DNA of 64,000 nt, taken from NCBI RefSeq assembly GCF_030823405.1, contig NZ_JAUSXC010000001.1:2773001-2837000 (forward strand). The letters run 5' to 3'. The position numbers and the translations under genes are program-made. Within the stretch, counting starts at the first letter, position 1. Each line of letters starts with the position of its first letter. This stretch comes from Chryseobacterium ginsenosidimutans. GTDB taxonomy: Bacteria; Bacteroidota; Bacteroidia; Flavobacteriales; Weeksellaceae. Shown here piece after piece: positions 17,196-26,800 of the stretch. Under the pieces are notes generated by a model. It worked only from the letters and a program-made list of their open reading frames with translations, did no database searches and had not been told where the DNA came from.

Positions 17196-17968
17196 GATTC
17201 AATTTGTTTTTGGAATTCCTGAAATGTTCCGAATGAATAATTTTTATCTTTTAGCCAAGAGACAAATTTCTCGAATCTTTCTACCATCTCATTTCCCGAA
17301 TTTTTTACAGTAAAACCAGGTAATTTAAAGGCTTTATCTTTAATTTCTGCAAATTCCCACGGATGAAAATAAATATTTAAATAATTATCTTTCTTCAAAG
17401 TATCTGCAGCCAGTTTCTTGTAAAAAGATAATGGGAAATTGTGAAAGCTCAACCAAAATAAAGGAATTCTGAAATTTGGGGAAACTGAAGCCGGAATCTG
17501 TGTCACCTTTCCTTCTTTGAAATATATTCTTGAAACTTTCAAATTATTGTATCTTCCAGGGAGGAAAGTTGGGTTAATTGATGAATTGTAAGAATAGCCG
17601 GCATCTTCTACTGCATTTTTACTTACAGGCATCATTCTCGGCATTCTTAGACCCGTCACTTTTGTAGAAAATAATTCTTCTAATTTATCTTTTGATTCCT
17701 TGAGATGATTTTCTTGAAAATCTGAGTGAAACCAAGTGTGAGAAGCCAATTCATGACCCTCACTTAATAATCTTTCGATTAAATTTTTGCTGTTTTCTGC
17801 AAAGACTACAGTTGAAAAAAAAGTAGCTTTTGCATTATATTTTTTAAGAATATCTAAAATCCTTTTGAGTCCTGTTTGTGAGATTGACAGCTGTTTTTCA
17901 AAAGAAATTTCTCCTTTGTATTCTAATGGCATATCAAATTCCTCAATGTCAAAACTTAATAAAACCAT
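17192..17968 (-). CDS. polysaccharide deacetylase family protein (NodB-like)
   Basis: The 258-residue protein has a carbohydrate esterase 4/NodB layout: SFDIEEFD at residues 5-12 with the first metal and catalytic aspartates, ATFFSTVVFAENS, and SHTWFH giving the SHxxxH metal motif. A FHPWEF segment near the C-terminus resembles the family's last motif. No signal peptide is present, so it may act on cytoplasmic lipid-linked or nucleotide sugars. It lies 2 nt after the GT2 gene and overlaps the GT4 gene. Confidence 0.85.
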   Translation of the reverse strand: MVLLSFDIEEFDMPLEYKGEISFEKQLSISQTGLKRILDILKKYNAKATFFSTVVFAENSKNLIERLLSEGHELASHTWFHSDFQENHLKESKDKLEELFSTKVTGLRMPRMMPVSKNAVEDAGYSYNSSINPTFLPGRYNNLKVSRIYFKEGKVTQIPASVSPNFRIPLFWLSFHNFPLSFYKKLAADTLKKDNYLNIYFHPWEFAEIKDKAFKLPGFTVKNSGNEMVERFEKFVSWLKDKNYSFGTFQEFQKQIES

Positions 17969-17970
17969 TA

Positions 17971-18900
17971 TTAAAAATTTTTATTTTTGATGATATAATT
18001 GGGTCTTTCTTTCACCTGTTTAAAGATTTTACCTAAATAAATACCTATAATTCCTAAAATAATCAATTGTAATCCACCGAAAAAAACAATGGTCATAATT
18101 AACGATGCCCAACCTGAAATTTCTGTTTCAACAACGAATGAATAAATCACATATCCAACGTATCCGACAACAGAAAGTGCAGAAAATAAGAACCCTAAAT
18201 ACGCTGCAATAGAAAGAGGTTTTACACTGAAAGCCGTGATACCAGTGAAAGCAAAAGTTATCATTTTCTTGAGATTATAACTGCTTTCTCCGGTTTGTCT
18301 TTCATTAGCTGTAAACTCGATTCCGGCTTGTTTAAAGCCCATCCAACTTGTTAGGCCCCTTAAAAAAAGATCATCTTCATTGAAGCTCCTCATAACTTCG
18401 ACTGCATTTGCATCCATCAACCTAAAATCGGAGCCGCCACCTTTTGTTAAATTAACATCTGATAAACTGGATAAAATTTTATAGAAAAAATCCGAAGTTT
18501 TCCTTTTAAAGTATGAAATCTGTTTGGGATATGTTCTTATTGTGTACACAATATCATTGCCTTCTTCCCATTTTTTAATCATCTCTGGGATAAGTTCCGG
18601 AGGATGCTGTAAATCTCCATCCATTGAAATAACAGCATTTCCGTAGGCATTGTCCATTCCTGCTTTTACAGCAGGTTGGTGCCCGAAGTTTCTTGAGAAC
18701 TCAATGAATTTCACTTCATTAAATTTTTGTGAAAGTTCTTCTAATTTTTGCTGTGTATTGTCGCGGCTGCCATCATTTACAAAAATCATTTCAAAATCAT
18801 AATTGCTTAAACCATCAAAAACTTCTTTAATTTTCTGATGAACCAAAGCAACGTTTCCTTCTTCGTTATGGGCAGGAATTACGATGGAAATTTTCTTCAT
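17971..18900 (-). CDS. GT2 glycosyltransferase with two C-terminal membrane segments (GtrB/DPM-like)
   Basis: The 309-residue protein begins ISIVIPAHNEEGNV and has FVNDGSRDNT and SMDGDLQHPPE, the nucleotide- and metal-binding aspartates of GT2. The C-terminus holds two hydrophobic spans (about residues 230-255 and 262-290), the layout of GtrB/ArnC-type enzymes that load a sugar onto undecaprenyl phosphate. The resulting lipid-linked sugar could feed the neighbouring GT87-like membrane protein. Spacing to neighbours is 2-4 nt. Confidence 0.9.
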   Translation of the reverse strand: MKKISIVIPAHNEEGNVALVHQKIKEVFDGLSNYDFEMIFVNDGSRDNTQQKLEELSQKFNEVKFIEFSRNFGHQPAVKAGMDNAYGNAVISMDGDLQHPPELIPEMIKKWEEGNDIVYTIRTYPKQISYFKRKTSDFFYKILSSLSDVNLTKGGGSDFRLMDANAVEVMRSFNEDDLFLRGLTSWMGFKQAGIEFTANERQTGESSYNLKKMITFAFTGITAFSVKPLSIAAYLGFLFSALSVVGYVGYVIYSFVVETEISGWASLIMTIVFFGGLQLIILGIIGIYLGKIFKQVKERPNYIIKNKNF

Positions 18901-18904
18901 ATTA

Positions 18905-20074
18905 TTAATTCAGGCTGTAATTTTTTTCAAAATCTTTAGTTAAAAGTTCATAAGTAACCCTCAACCAAACTACAATGCAAGGTACTGCTTTTAAAGAATA
19001 TTTGATGATATAATTCTCTTTTACAAATTTCGGAAACAAGTCTGAAGTTGAAAAACATGTAAAAATAATGACGAAAACTAACAATCCGATAATGAAAGGA
19101 GTTCTTTCTTTTTGAAGAAAAAACCAAATCAAAACTCCCACTACTGCAATAATATACGTTGGAGATTCTGAACTTGAACTGAACAATACCAAAAACAGTA
19201 AACTCGACGCCAAGATCATTAATTGAAAAGAATAATTTTTATACTGCTTAATTCTAATGTATGGTGCTGCAAATAAAGGTAAGCCGGCCGCTAAAAATAC
19301 CAGGTTTGAAATTGAAGCATCACCTAAAATTCTCCTGAAAAAACCCATCAATGAGATATCCTGCATGTTTCCTAAAACCTGATTTTCACTGTTCTTTTCT
19401 ACGATCGATTGAAACCAGTCTGAATAACACTGAACAACAAATTTCGGACTAGAATATGCCATTGGCAGAACAAAAAACAGTACAGCAATAATTAATCCTG
19501 AAAGAATAAATTTTGTTTTATTTTTAATGAAGAAAAACTGTGTTAATCCAACAATTCCGTAGATTTTCACAAAAATACCAATCAAAATCGCGGTTACAGA
19601 TTTCACTTCTTTTCTTTCATAGATGTAAGTTGCAGATAATAATAAAAGCCCTGTAAGAGCCACATTAAACTGTAAACTTAAAGCCGCCGTAATATATTCC
19701 TGTAAACAGAGCAGCCCGAAAAGTGCTTTTTTTGAATCAGAAAATGGAAGCTTGTAAATTCCGTAAATAAAGATTAAAGTATTGGCAACATTCCAAAGAG
19801 AAATCCCTAACCAATCGGGCATTAAAGCAAACGGAGCAATTAACGCACTGAAAAAGACTCCATAATGGTTTAAGTCAAAAAATAGATCCGGATAATGAAT
19901 AAATAAATTTTTCTGATTGATTGTATTAAAAAATACACTCTTAAAAATCAAATAATTATTAATGGCATAATCTCCTCTATTATACTTCGAAATCGCCGTA
20001 ACGATTGATATAATAAGATAAACCCCAAATATATATTTAGGGTTTAATAGTATTTTAAGAAATTTTTCTTTCAA
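18905..20074 (-). CDS. polytopic membrane protein, GT87/DUF2029-like
   Basis: The 389 residues form roughly ten hydrophobic spans with short loops. The overall look, including a first extracytoplasmic loop with NRGDYAINNY and HYPDLFFDLNHYG, resembles GT-C fold glycosyltransferases of the GT87/DUF2029 group that use lipid-linked sugars. It follows dapD by 29 nt and precedes the GtrB-like gene by 4 nt, a sensible donor-transferase pair. The family call is moderately sure; substrate unknown. Confidence 0.75.
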   Translation of the reverse strand: MKEKFLKILLNPKYIFGVYLIISIVTAISKYNRGDYAINNYLIFKSVFFNTINQKNLFIHYPDLFFDLNHYGVFFSALIAPFALMPDWLGISLWNVANTLIFIYGIYKLPFSDSKKALFGLLCLQEYITAALSLQFNVALTGLLLLSATYIYERKEVKSVTAILIGIFVKIYGIVGLTQFFFIKNKTKFILSGLIIAVLFFVLPMAYSSPKFVVQCYSDWFQSIVEKNSENQVLGNMQDISLMGFFRRILGDASISNLVFLAAGLPLFAAPYIRIKQYKNYSFQLMILASSLLFLVLFSSSSESPTYIIAVVGVLIWFFLQKERTPFIIGLLVFVIIFTCFSTSDLFPKFVKENYIIKYSLKAVPCIVVWLRVTYELLTKDFEKNYSLN

Positions 20075-20103
20075 AATAGGTGTATTGGTTTAAAATTGTA
20101 ATC

Positions 20104-20916
20104 TTAAACAGCAACATTATTATCTCTCAACGCATCATTCAAAGATGTTTTCTTATCGGTAGATTCTTTTCTCTGGCCAATGATCAAAGCACATGGAACC
20201 TGATATTCTCCCGCAGGATACTGTTTTGTATAGCTTCCCGGAATTACAACCGAACGAGCAGGAACCCTGCCTTTAATTTCGATTGGAGTATCACCTGTAA
20301 CGTCAATAATTTTAGTTGAAGCCGTAAGAACAACATTTGCTCCCAAAACTGCTTCTTTTTCTACGTGAACACCTTCTACGACAATACATCTTGAGCCGAT
20401 GAAACAATCATCTTCAATGATAACCGGAGCAGCCTGAAGCGGTTCTAAAACACCACCGATACCAACACCACCACTCAGGTGAACATTTTTGCCGATTTGT
20501 GCGCAGCTTCCAACAGTTGCCCAAGTGTCAACCATGGTTCCTGAATCTACATAAGCACCAATGTTTACATAAGAAGGCATCAAAATCACTCCAGAAGCTA
20601 CAAAAGAACCTTCTCTTGCAATTGCATGAGGTACAACTCTTACTCCTTTTTCAGCATAATTTCTTTTCAAAGGAATTTTATCATGAAATTCAAACGGACC
20701 TACCTCGATAGTTTCCATTTTCTGAATTGGGAAATACATTACCACAGCTTTTTTTACCCACTCATTTACCTGCCATCCGTTTTCTGTAGGTTCTGCAACA
20801 CGAAGTTCTCCGGAATCTAATAAAGTAACAACTTCTCTGATTGCTTTTTTGCTGTCTTCATTCTGCAAAAGATCTCTATTATCCCAAATGTTTTCAATAG
20901 TTTGTTGTAACGACAT
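20104..20916 (-). CDS. dapD: tetrahydrodipicolinate N-succinyltransferase
   Basis: DapD transfers succinyl from succinyl-CoA to tetrahydrodipicolinate in the diaminopimelate/lysine route that feeds peptidoglycan. The 270-residue length is typical. The left-handed beta-helix hexapeptide repeats are visible from VASGVILMPSYVNIGAYV to CFIGSRCIVVEGV. The family segment VDTWATVGSCAQIGKNVHLS is intact. It is the first gene of a unit that continues into four surface-glycan genes. Upstream, ATTCGCGAAT is a small palindrome near a poor -7 box. Confidence 0.95.
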   Translation of the reverse strand: MSLQQTIENIWDNRDLLQNEDSKKAIREVVTLLDSGELRVAEPTENGWQVNEWVKKAVVMYFPIQKMETIEVGPFEFHDKIPLKRNYAEKGVRVVPHAIAREGSFVASGVILMPSYVNIGAYVDSGTMVDTWATVGSCAQIGKNVHLSGGVGIGGVLEPLQAAPVIIEDDCFIGSRCIVVEGVHVEKEAVLGANVVLTASTKIIDVTGDTPIEIKGRVPARSVVIPGSYTKQYPAGEYQVPCALIIGQRKESTDKKTSLNDALRDNNVAV

Positions 20917-21006
20917 GTTTCTAGTTTAAAATTATTCGCGAATATACAAAAAAGTTCAGCAAAACCTTTTTATCAGCTGATTTGATTTAAATATTAAAAA
21001 TTTTAA

Positions 21007-21546
21007 TTACAAAACTCTCTGAGCATGCAGATAGGCATTATTCCAGTATTTTTCGTTTAATGAAGAAATAATTACACCTTTTGAGGTTGATGCATGGATA
21101 AATTTCACCTCGCCGTCACTTCCGATGTCATGAACGATTCCTACATGAGAAACTCTGCTTCCTCCGCCTGTTGCAAAGAATAAAAGATCTCCCGGTTTTA
21201 CTTCTTTAATATCAATCTCGTTACCAACCTCGGCCTGATCGGAAGACCTTCTTGGAAGCTTAAGATCATTATCTTCAAAAACTTTTACGGTAAATCCGGA
21301 ACAGTCGAAACCTGAAGAAGTATTTCCTCCGAATTTGTAAGGAGTTCCAATGTATTTTTCTGCGTCTTTTAGAATATCGGTGATTGATTTTGAAATTTTA
21401 CCGTCGAATCTTGATTCAAGATTTCTAAGATTTTCAGTTTTCACAACAGTTTTAGAACCTGTATTTTTCTTAGTAGTCATACTTTTTGAGCTTCCACAAG
21501 AAATTATAAACATTGATAGAACAAGCAAAAAAAGTGCATTTTTCAT
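21007..21546 (-). CDS. NlpC/P60 (C40) peptidoglycan hydrolase lipoprotein
   Basis: The start at ATG 21546 gives a 179-residue protein with a lipoprotein signal peptide (MKNALFLLVLSMFIISCGSS, Cys in the lipobox). The C-terminal C40 domain has the catalytic Cys in GFDCSGFTVKVF and His in SHVGIVHD, with PGDLLFF between. Such enzymes cut gamma-D-Glu-diaminopimelate bonds in cell-wall peptides. A longer ATG at 21579 is in frame but spoils the signal peptide. Confidence 0.9.
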   Translation of the reverse strand: MKNALFLLVLSMFIISCGSSKSMTTKKNTGSKTVVKTENLRNLESRFDGKISKSITDILKDAEKYIGTPYKFGGNTSSGFDCSGFTVKVFEDNDLKLPRRSSDQAEVGNEIDIKEVKPGDLLFFATGGGSRVSHVGIVHDIGSDGEVKFIHASTSKGVIISSLNEKYWNNAYLHAQRVL

Positions 21547-21601
21547 TTTCAGGCTTTTATAAAACAATCCGTCCTCCATATTTCTGATTTTACTACAATT
21601 A

Positions 21602-21609
21602 CAAATATA
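21602..21609 (-). promoter_or_regulatory. -7 element TATATTTG for the NlpC/P60 gene
   Basis: Minus-strand TATATTTG matches TAnnTTTG and lies about 55 nt before the ATG at 21546. No clear TTTG is seen 19 bp upstream. Confidence 0.45.
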
Positions 21610-21656
21610 AATAAATTATTGTTTTTAATTGATTGATTTTATGACAGCGATATTAA

Positions 21657-21695
21657 AAGAAAAGAAGCTGCCCAAAATTGGACAGCTTCTTTTTA
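21657..21695 (-). terminator. terminator after the small lipoprotein gene
   Basis: AAAGAAGCTG and CAGCTTCTTT form a 10-bp stem with a loop containing CC/GG pairs, flanked by A and T runs on both sides, so it could work in either direction. It follows the minus-strand gene ending at 21712. Confidence 0.8.
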
Positions 21696-21711
21696 TAATG
21701 TAAAAATCTTA

Positions 21712-22089
21712 TTATTTTGATGTTTTTTCACCTTTCCACGTTCCGGATCTTACAGGGGTTGGAACTGCATTTGTCCAACTTCCGCTTCCTTTTTTATCTT
21801 CTCTTGTCAAAGTCCCTTTGAATTCTCCATCTGCTGGTGAACCGATTGTTGCGTTTAATTCTCCTGATTCACTAAGATATCCTGTAATGTAATAGTTTTC
21901 AGTAGTCTGATCAGAATGCATAGTTCCCGTTACTTTTCCATCAGTTGCTACTACAATGTTCCAGTCACCTTTTTCATTTCCGTCGTAAGTTCCGGACCAG
22001 GTTCCGATGAAATCATAAATTGTATCTTCGTCTTTGCTGCAACCGATGAACAAAAAGGCAGTAAATAAAAGTAAAAATATTTTCTTCAT
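21712..22089 (-). CDS. small lipoprotein, function unknown
   Basis: ATG at 22089 begins MKKIFLLLFTAFLFIGCSKD, a lipoprotein signal with lipobox Cys17. The mature part (about 108 residues) is a beta-rich domain with repeated GTW/SGTW segments (FIGTWSGTYDG, SGTWKGEKTSK) like a small barrel. A longer in-frame reading to 22260 would run through the tRNA-Ala gene and is rejected. It follows the tRNA by 37 nt with no terminator between, so it is probably on the same primary transcript. Confidence 0.78.
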   Translation of the reverse strand: MKKIFLLLFTAFLFIGCSKDEDTIYDFIGTWSGTYDGNEKGDWNIVVATDGKVTGTMHSDQTTENYYITGYLSESGELNATIGSPADGEFKGTLTREDKKGSGSWTNAVPTPVRSGTWKGEKTSK

Positions 22090-22126
22090 AGTTTTATAAG
22101 TAGTTTTATCACTTAAACAAATTTCG

Positions 22127-22200
22127 TGGAGAATACGGGGATCGAACCCGTCACCTTTAGACTGCCAGTCTAACGCTCTAGCCAGATGAGCTAATTCCCC
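22127..22200 (-). tRNA. tRNA-Ala (anticodon GGC)
   Basis: A complete 74-nt cloverleaf reads on the minus strand: acceptor GGGGAAT/ATTCTCC with one G-T pair, D arm GCTC/GAGC, anticodon arm TTAGA-CTGGCAG-TCTAA with anticodon GGC, and T arm ACGGG-TTCGATC-CCCGT. The discriminator is A, as expected for alanine; acceptor pair 3-70 is G-T, the alanine identity determinant. CCA is not encoded. Confidence 0.95.
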
Positions 22201-22230
22201 TTTGAATATCCCGAATTTTTCGGAGCCGTA

Positions 22231-22261
22231 CAAAAGTAAGTATTTAAACCACATATACAAA
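22231..22261 (-). promoter_or_regulatory. tRNA-Ala promoter (TTTG, 19 bp, TACTTTTG)
   Basis: On the minus strand TTTG (22261-22258) and TACTTTTG (22238-22231) are separated by exactly 19 bp, an ideal match to the consensus, 30 nt before the mature tRNA 5' end. Confidence 0.8.
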
Positions 22262-22339
22262 CATTTTGTTAAATTTTCTTTAATAAGTTTGGGTATTGTC
22301 TGTCTATTTTTTATTATTTAATAAGCTTTCGGGTAAAAA

Positions 22340-22372
22340 TAAAAACGCATGCTAAAATTAATTAACATGCGC
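22340..22372 (-). terminator. terminator of the RND efflux operon
   Basis: Minus-strand CGCATG and CATGCG pair with additional TTA/TAA pairs inside, followed by TTTTTATTTTT. It lies just after the outer-membrane channel gene. Confidence 0.75.
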
Positions 22373-22399
22373 CCTTTCACTAACTTTTTATATTGGAAT

Positions 22400-23815
22400 T
22401 TATTTCCAACCACCTCCGAGAGCCTGATAAAGCTCTACTGCTGCTTTCATTTTGCTGTATTCTGCATTGGCGATATTCAATTCTGCATTTAAAGAATTTA
22501 CGCTTGCATTTAATACTTCAAGATAATTTGCCATACCATAGTTTACCAATTCCTGAGAGTAATCTACAGACTTTTTATAGGAATCCAGTTCCTTTTGTTT
22601 AAGTTCAATATAAGAATCCTGAACCGAAAATACTCTGATTGCATCAGAAACCTCTTTTCCTGCTGTAAGAACAGTTTTCCTGAAATTTAAGTATGCTGTT
22701 TCCTGATTTGCCAGGCTTACTTCATAATTTGTTTTAATAGCTCTTCTGTTTAAAATAGGTTGAGCTAAACCTCCTACAACGCTTGCAAACAACGAATTAA
22801 CACTGAATAAATGATCAATATCCAGAGACTGAATTCCTCCGCTCCCCGTAATTTTTAATGTAGGATAAAACTGTGCTTTTGCAGAATTCGTTAATTCAAA
22901 AGCATTCATTAAGTTGTATTCTGCTCTCATTACATCCGGTCTGTTTGCCAATAATTGAGCAGGATATCCCAATCTTAAATCAATCGGAACATTCTGACTT
23001 TCCAATGTTGATCTTTCAATTGAATGAGAAGGTTCTCCCATCAGTAAGCTCATCGTATTTTCCAATAACTGAATTTGAGTATCAATATCAATTAATAAAG
23101 ATTTTGCATTAAAAACAAGTGCCTCACTTTGCTGAACTGCAACTTCCGTTAATGTTCCCGCAGTTTTTAAGGCTTTGGTTGTTTCTAAATTTTGTTCACG
23201 GACTTTAATTGTTTCAGTAATAATTTTTTTCTGATTATCGAAAGTCAATAACTGATAATAAGCAGAAGCAATTGAAGCAATCAAATCACTTTTTACCGCT
23301 TTGTGAGCTGCAACAGTTCCCAGATACGTTGCCAGCTGAGCTTTTTCCTGGGCTTTTAATTTGCCCCAGATATCAGCTTCAAAGCTAACGCTTGCCGTGA
23401 TATCAAGCTGGTTTATATAACGTCTCTGTCCGAATAATTGTCCGGTTTGGGTATTCAGAGACTGTGTCTGGAAAGTGTAACCCGGTCCGACAGTAACTGT
23501 CGGTTCATAAGCTGCTTTACTCTGCTTTAAATAAGCTTCCGCAGAAGTAATACTCTGCAAAGCAATTCTTATATCTAAATTATTTTCCAAAGCCTTCGAA
23601 ATATGCCCCTGAAGTATCGGATCTGTGAAAATTTCTTTCCATGAAATATTCGCTATATTGGTACTGTCGGTAGGAAGCATGTCTGTGCGGAAAAGCTTTT
23701 CGTCTACAACATTATCAGGTCTTTGATATTCTTTTCTTGCCATACAAGATGATACAGCACCAAGAATTGCGACTGAAAAAGTTATTCCTTTTATTATTTT
23801 TAATAAACTCTTCAT
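22400..23815 (-). CDS. RND efflux outer-membrane channel lipoprotein (OprM/TolC-like)
   Basis: The 471-residue protein begins with a lipoprotein signal (lipobox VSSC near residue 24) and shows two repeats of the outer-membrane efflux domain. Markers include LEQNLDIRIALQSI-type helices, TASVSFEADIWGKLKAQEKAQ, and the second-repeat motif LGYPAQLLANRPDVMRAEYNL. It forms a trimeric exit duct for the pump encoded just upstream and is the last gene of the regulator-MFP-RND-OMF operon. Confidence 0.92.
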   Translation of the reverse strand: MKSLLKIIKGITFSVAILGAVSSCMARKEYQRPDNVVDEKLFRTDMLPTDSTNIANISWKEIFTDPILQGHISKALENNLDIRIALQSITSAEAYLKQSKAAYEPTVTVGPGYTFQTQSLNTQTGQLFGQRRYINQLDITASVSFEADIWGKLKAQEKAQLATYLGTVAAHKAVKSDLIASIASAYYQLLTFDNQKKIITETIKVREQNLETTKALKTAGTLTEVAVQQSEALVFNAKSLLIDIDTQIQLLENTMSLLMGEPSHSIERSTLESQNVPIDLRLGYPAQLLANRPDVMRAEYNLMNAFELTNSAKAQFYPTLKITGSGGIQSLDIDHLFSVNSLFASVVGGLAQPILNRRAIKTNYEVSLANQETAYLNFRKTVLTAGKEVSDAIRVFSVQDSYIELKQKELDSYKKSVDYSQELVNYGMANYLEVLNASVNSLNAELNIANAEYSKMKAAVELYQALGGGWK

Positions 23816-23880
23816 TTTTTATTATTAGAAGTTAGAGTTTAGAAATTAGTAAGCTTGTTCTAATTTCTTGAACTTTAATT

Positions 23881-26800
23881 TTATTCTGCTAAATTGATTT
23901 CCTCTTTCTTAAGTGGTTTCACTTTCTCCTGTAAATATTCAAAAATTACGTATAGTACAGGAATTACAAAAAGTCCTAAGATTGTACCTATCAATAATCC
24001 TATTGCTGCACCTGTTGCAATTGATCTGTTACCAACAGCACCGATTCCGCTCGCTAAAACCAATGGTAATAAACCGAAGATGAAAGCAAATGATGTCATC
24101 AAAATTGGTCTTAATCTCGCTTTGGCAGCATTAATCGCAGACATTACAATCGTTTCACCGTGATGTCTTCTCTGAACGGCAAATTCGACAATCAAAATGG
24201 CATTTTTCGCCAATAATCCGACTAACATAATCAGGGCTATCTGGAAATAAATATTGTTTTCCAAGCCCATTATTTTCTGTCCGAAATAAGCTCCCATTAC
24301 CCCAAGAGGAAGAGAAATTACAACAACCAGCGGAAGAATGTAACTTTCGTACTGCGCAGAAAGGATGAAATAAACGAAGATTAAACTTAATGCAAAGATT
24401 AAAACTGTCTGAGATCCTGAATTCAATTCCTCCCGTGTTAATCCCGTAAATTCTACATCATAGTTTTGATTCAATGTTTCCTGAGCAACCTGCTGAACAG
24501 CTGTAATTGCATCTCCCGAACTGAATCCTGCTGAGTTTGCACCCGTTATTTTCACCGAAGTAAATAGGTTATAACGGCTTACAGATTGTGGTCCGTATGT
24601 TTTATTCAAGGTTACAAACTGAGAAATTGGCGACATCACTCCGGAACCTGTTTTCACATACAATTCATTAAGATTATTAATATTTTGTCTGTTTTCAGGA
24701 AGAGCCTGAACCATTACCCTGAACTGTTTACCGTATTTTGTAAAGTCAGCCGTGTAAATACCTCCGATATATCCCTGCATTGTTGCTAAGATATCACTTA
24801 CAGAAACTCCCATTTGTTTTGCCAGCGGAACATTGATCTGCATTTCGTACTGAGGATATTTTGTATTAAAAGAAGTCTGGGCAAATTCAATTTCAGGTCT
24901 TTCCATCAGTTTCCCGATGAATTCATTCGTTTTATTATCCAAATCTGCGTATTCACCGCCCGATTTATCCAAAAGTACCATCTCAAAACCGGCGCTGTTA
25001 CCAAATCCCGGTACACTCGGTGGCTGGAAGAATACAATTTTGGCATCAGGAACCTTTCCGGAAATACCGAATAGTTTTTTCGTGATATCTTCAGAAGTTT
25101 GTCCGTCTTTTTTCCTTTCGTCAAAGGGTTTCAATTTAATAAAAGCCAACCCGTTATTACTTCCGTTCCCCGATAAGAAACCTCTACCGGTCGAAATCGT
25201 AACGTTTTGTACTCCAGGTACTTTCATTGCATTCGCCTGAAGCGTTTTCAAAGCATTATATGTTCTTTCCATTGAAGCACCCGGAGGAAGCTGAACATCC
25301 GTAAAGATAATCCCTCTATCTTCGGTCGGTACGAAACCTTTTTTCATCGTTGCGCTTGCCCAATACAAGATTCCTCCTGTGATTGCGAAGATGATTAATG
25401 TAACCCATTTATGTCTTAATAAGAATACAAAACCTCTTCCGTAACGTTCTGTGGTCGTTTTAAAAGCGATATTAAATTTATAGAAAAACTTTTGAAGGAT
25501 ATTTAAATTTTTATATTCTGTATGGTGTGCATCATGAGGTTTTAAAAATAATGAACATAAAACAGGACTCAATGTTAATGCATTAACCGCAGAGATAATG
25601 ATCGCTACAATAAGTGTTATACCAAACTGTTGGTAAAAAACCCCCGTCGGACCCGTAATAAATGTTACCGGAATAAATACTGATGCCATTACCAATGTAA
25701 TTGAAATAATTGCTCCCGTAATCTCATCCATCGCTTCTACTGTCGCTTTTTTAGCATCAGAAATGCCGTTTTCCATCTTAGCATGAACTGCCTCGACGAC
25801 GACAATTGCATCATCCACAACAATACCGATCGCAAGAACTAAGGCAAATAATGTCAATAAATTTAATGAATATCCAAATAAGTTCAGGAAGAAAAATGCT
25901 CCTACAATTGAAACCGGAACCGCAATTGCCGGAATTAAGGTAGATCTGAAATCCTGTAAGAAAATATACACAACGATGAATACCAAGATAAATGCTTCGA
26001 TCAAAGTATGAACAACCTTGTCAATTGATGCATCCAGGAATTCGTTGGTATCAAAGTTATAAGTGTATTTTACGCCCTTAGGAAAAGTACTTTCCGCTGA
26101 TTTTAGATAGGCTTTGATATTTTTAATGATCTCCTGTGCATTAGACCCAGGTGTTTGGAAAAGCCCCATACTGATTGACGGATTATTTCCGTTTTCCCCG
26201 ATTCCTGTGTAAGACTGACCTGCCAATTCTACTTTAGCAACATCTTTTAACATCAGATTTTGTCCGTCTGGAAGAGATTTAATAATAATATTATCGTACT
26301 GCTCTTTATCGTTGAATTTACCTACATATTTAATGATATATTCGAAAGAACTACCACTGTTTTGCCCAATAGAACCTGCTGCTGCTTCTCTACTCTGCTC
26401 ATTAATCGCATTGGTAACGTCTGTTGGAGTTATTCCGTAAGCTGCCATTTTTGCAGGATCAAGCCAAACTCTCATCGAATAGTTCTTACCTCCGAAAACG
26501 TTGGCATCCCCAACACCGTTAATTCTTTTTAAATTTGGAATAACGTTGATATTCAGGAAGTTTTGAAGGTATACATCATCCAGATCTTTATTTTCAGAAT
26601 AGAAAGACATATACATCAAGGCACTTGTCTGCTGTTTCTGGGTAACAACTCCTGAACGCGTAACTTCACTTGGAAGTAATGGTGTTGCTCTGGTAACACG
26701 GTTTTGTACGTTTACCGCAGCAATATCAGGATCAATTCCCTGTTTAAAAAAAACCTGAATTTGTGCAGAACCATCATTTCCGGCAGATGAAGTAATATAG

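Noticed and set aside
22090-22260. Upstream extension of the small lipoprotein frame
   Set aside because: It would translate the tRNA-Ala gene; the lipoprotein signal peptide begins at ATG 22089.
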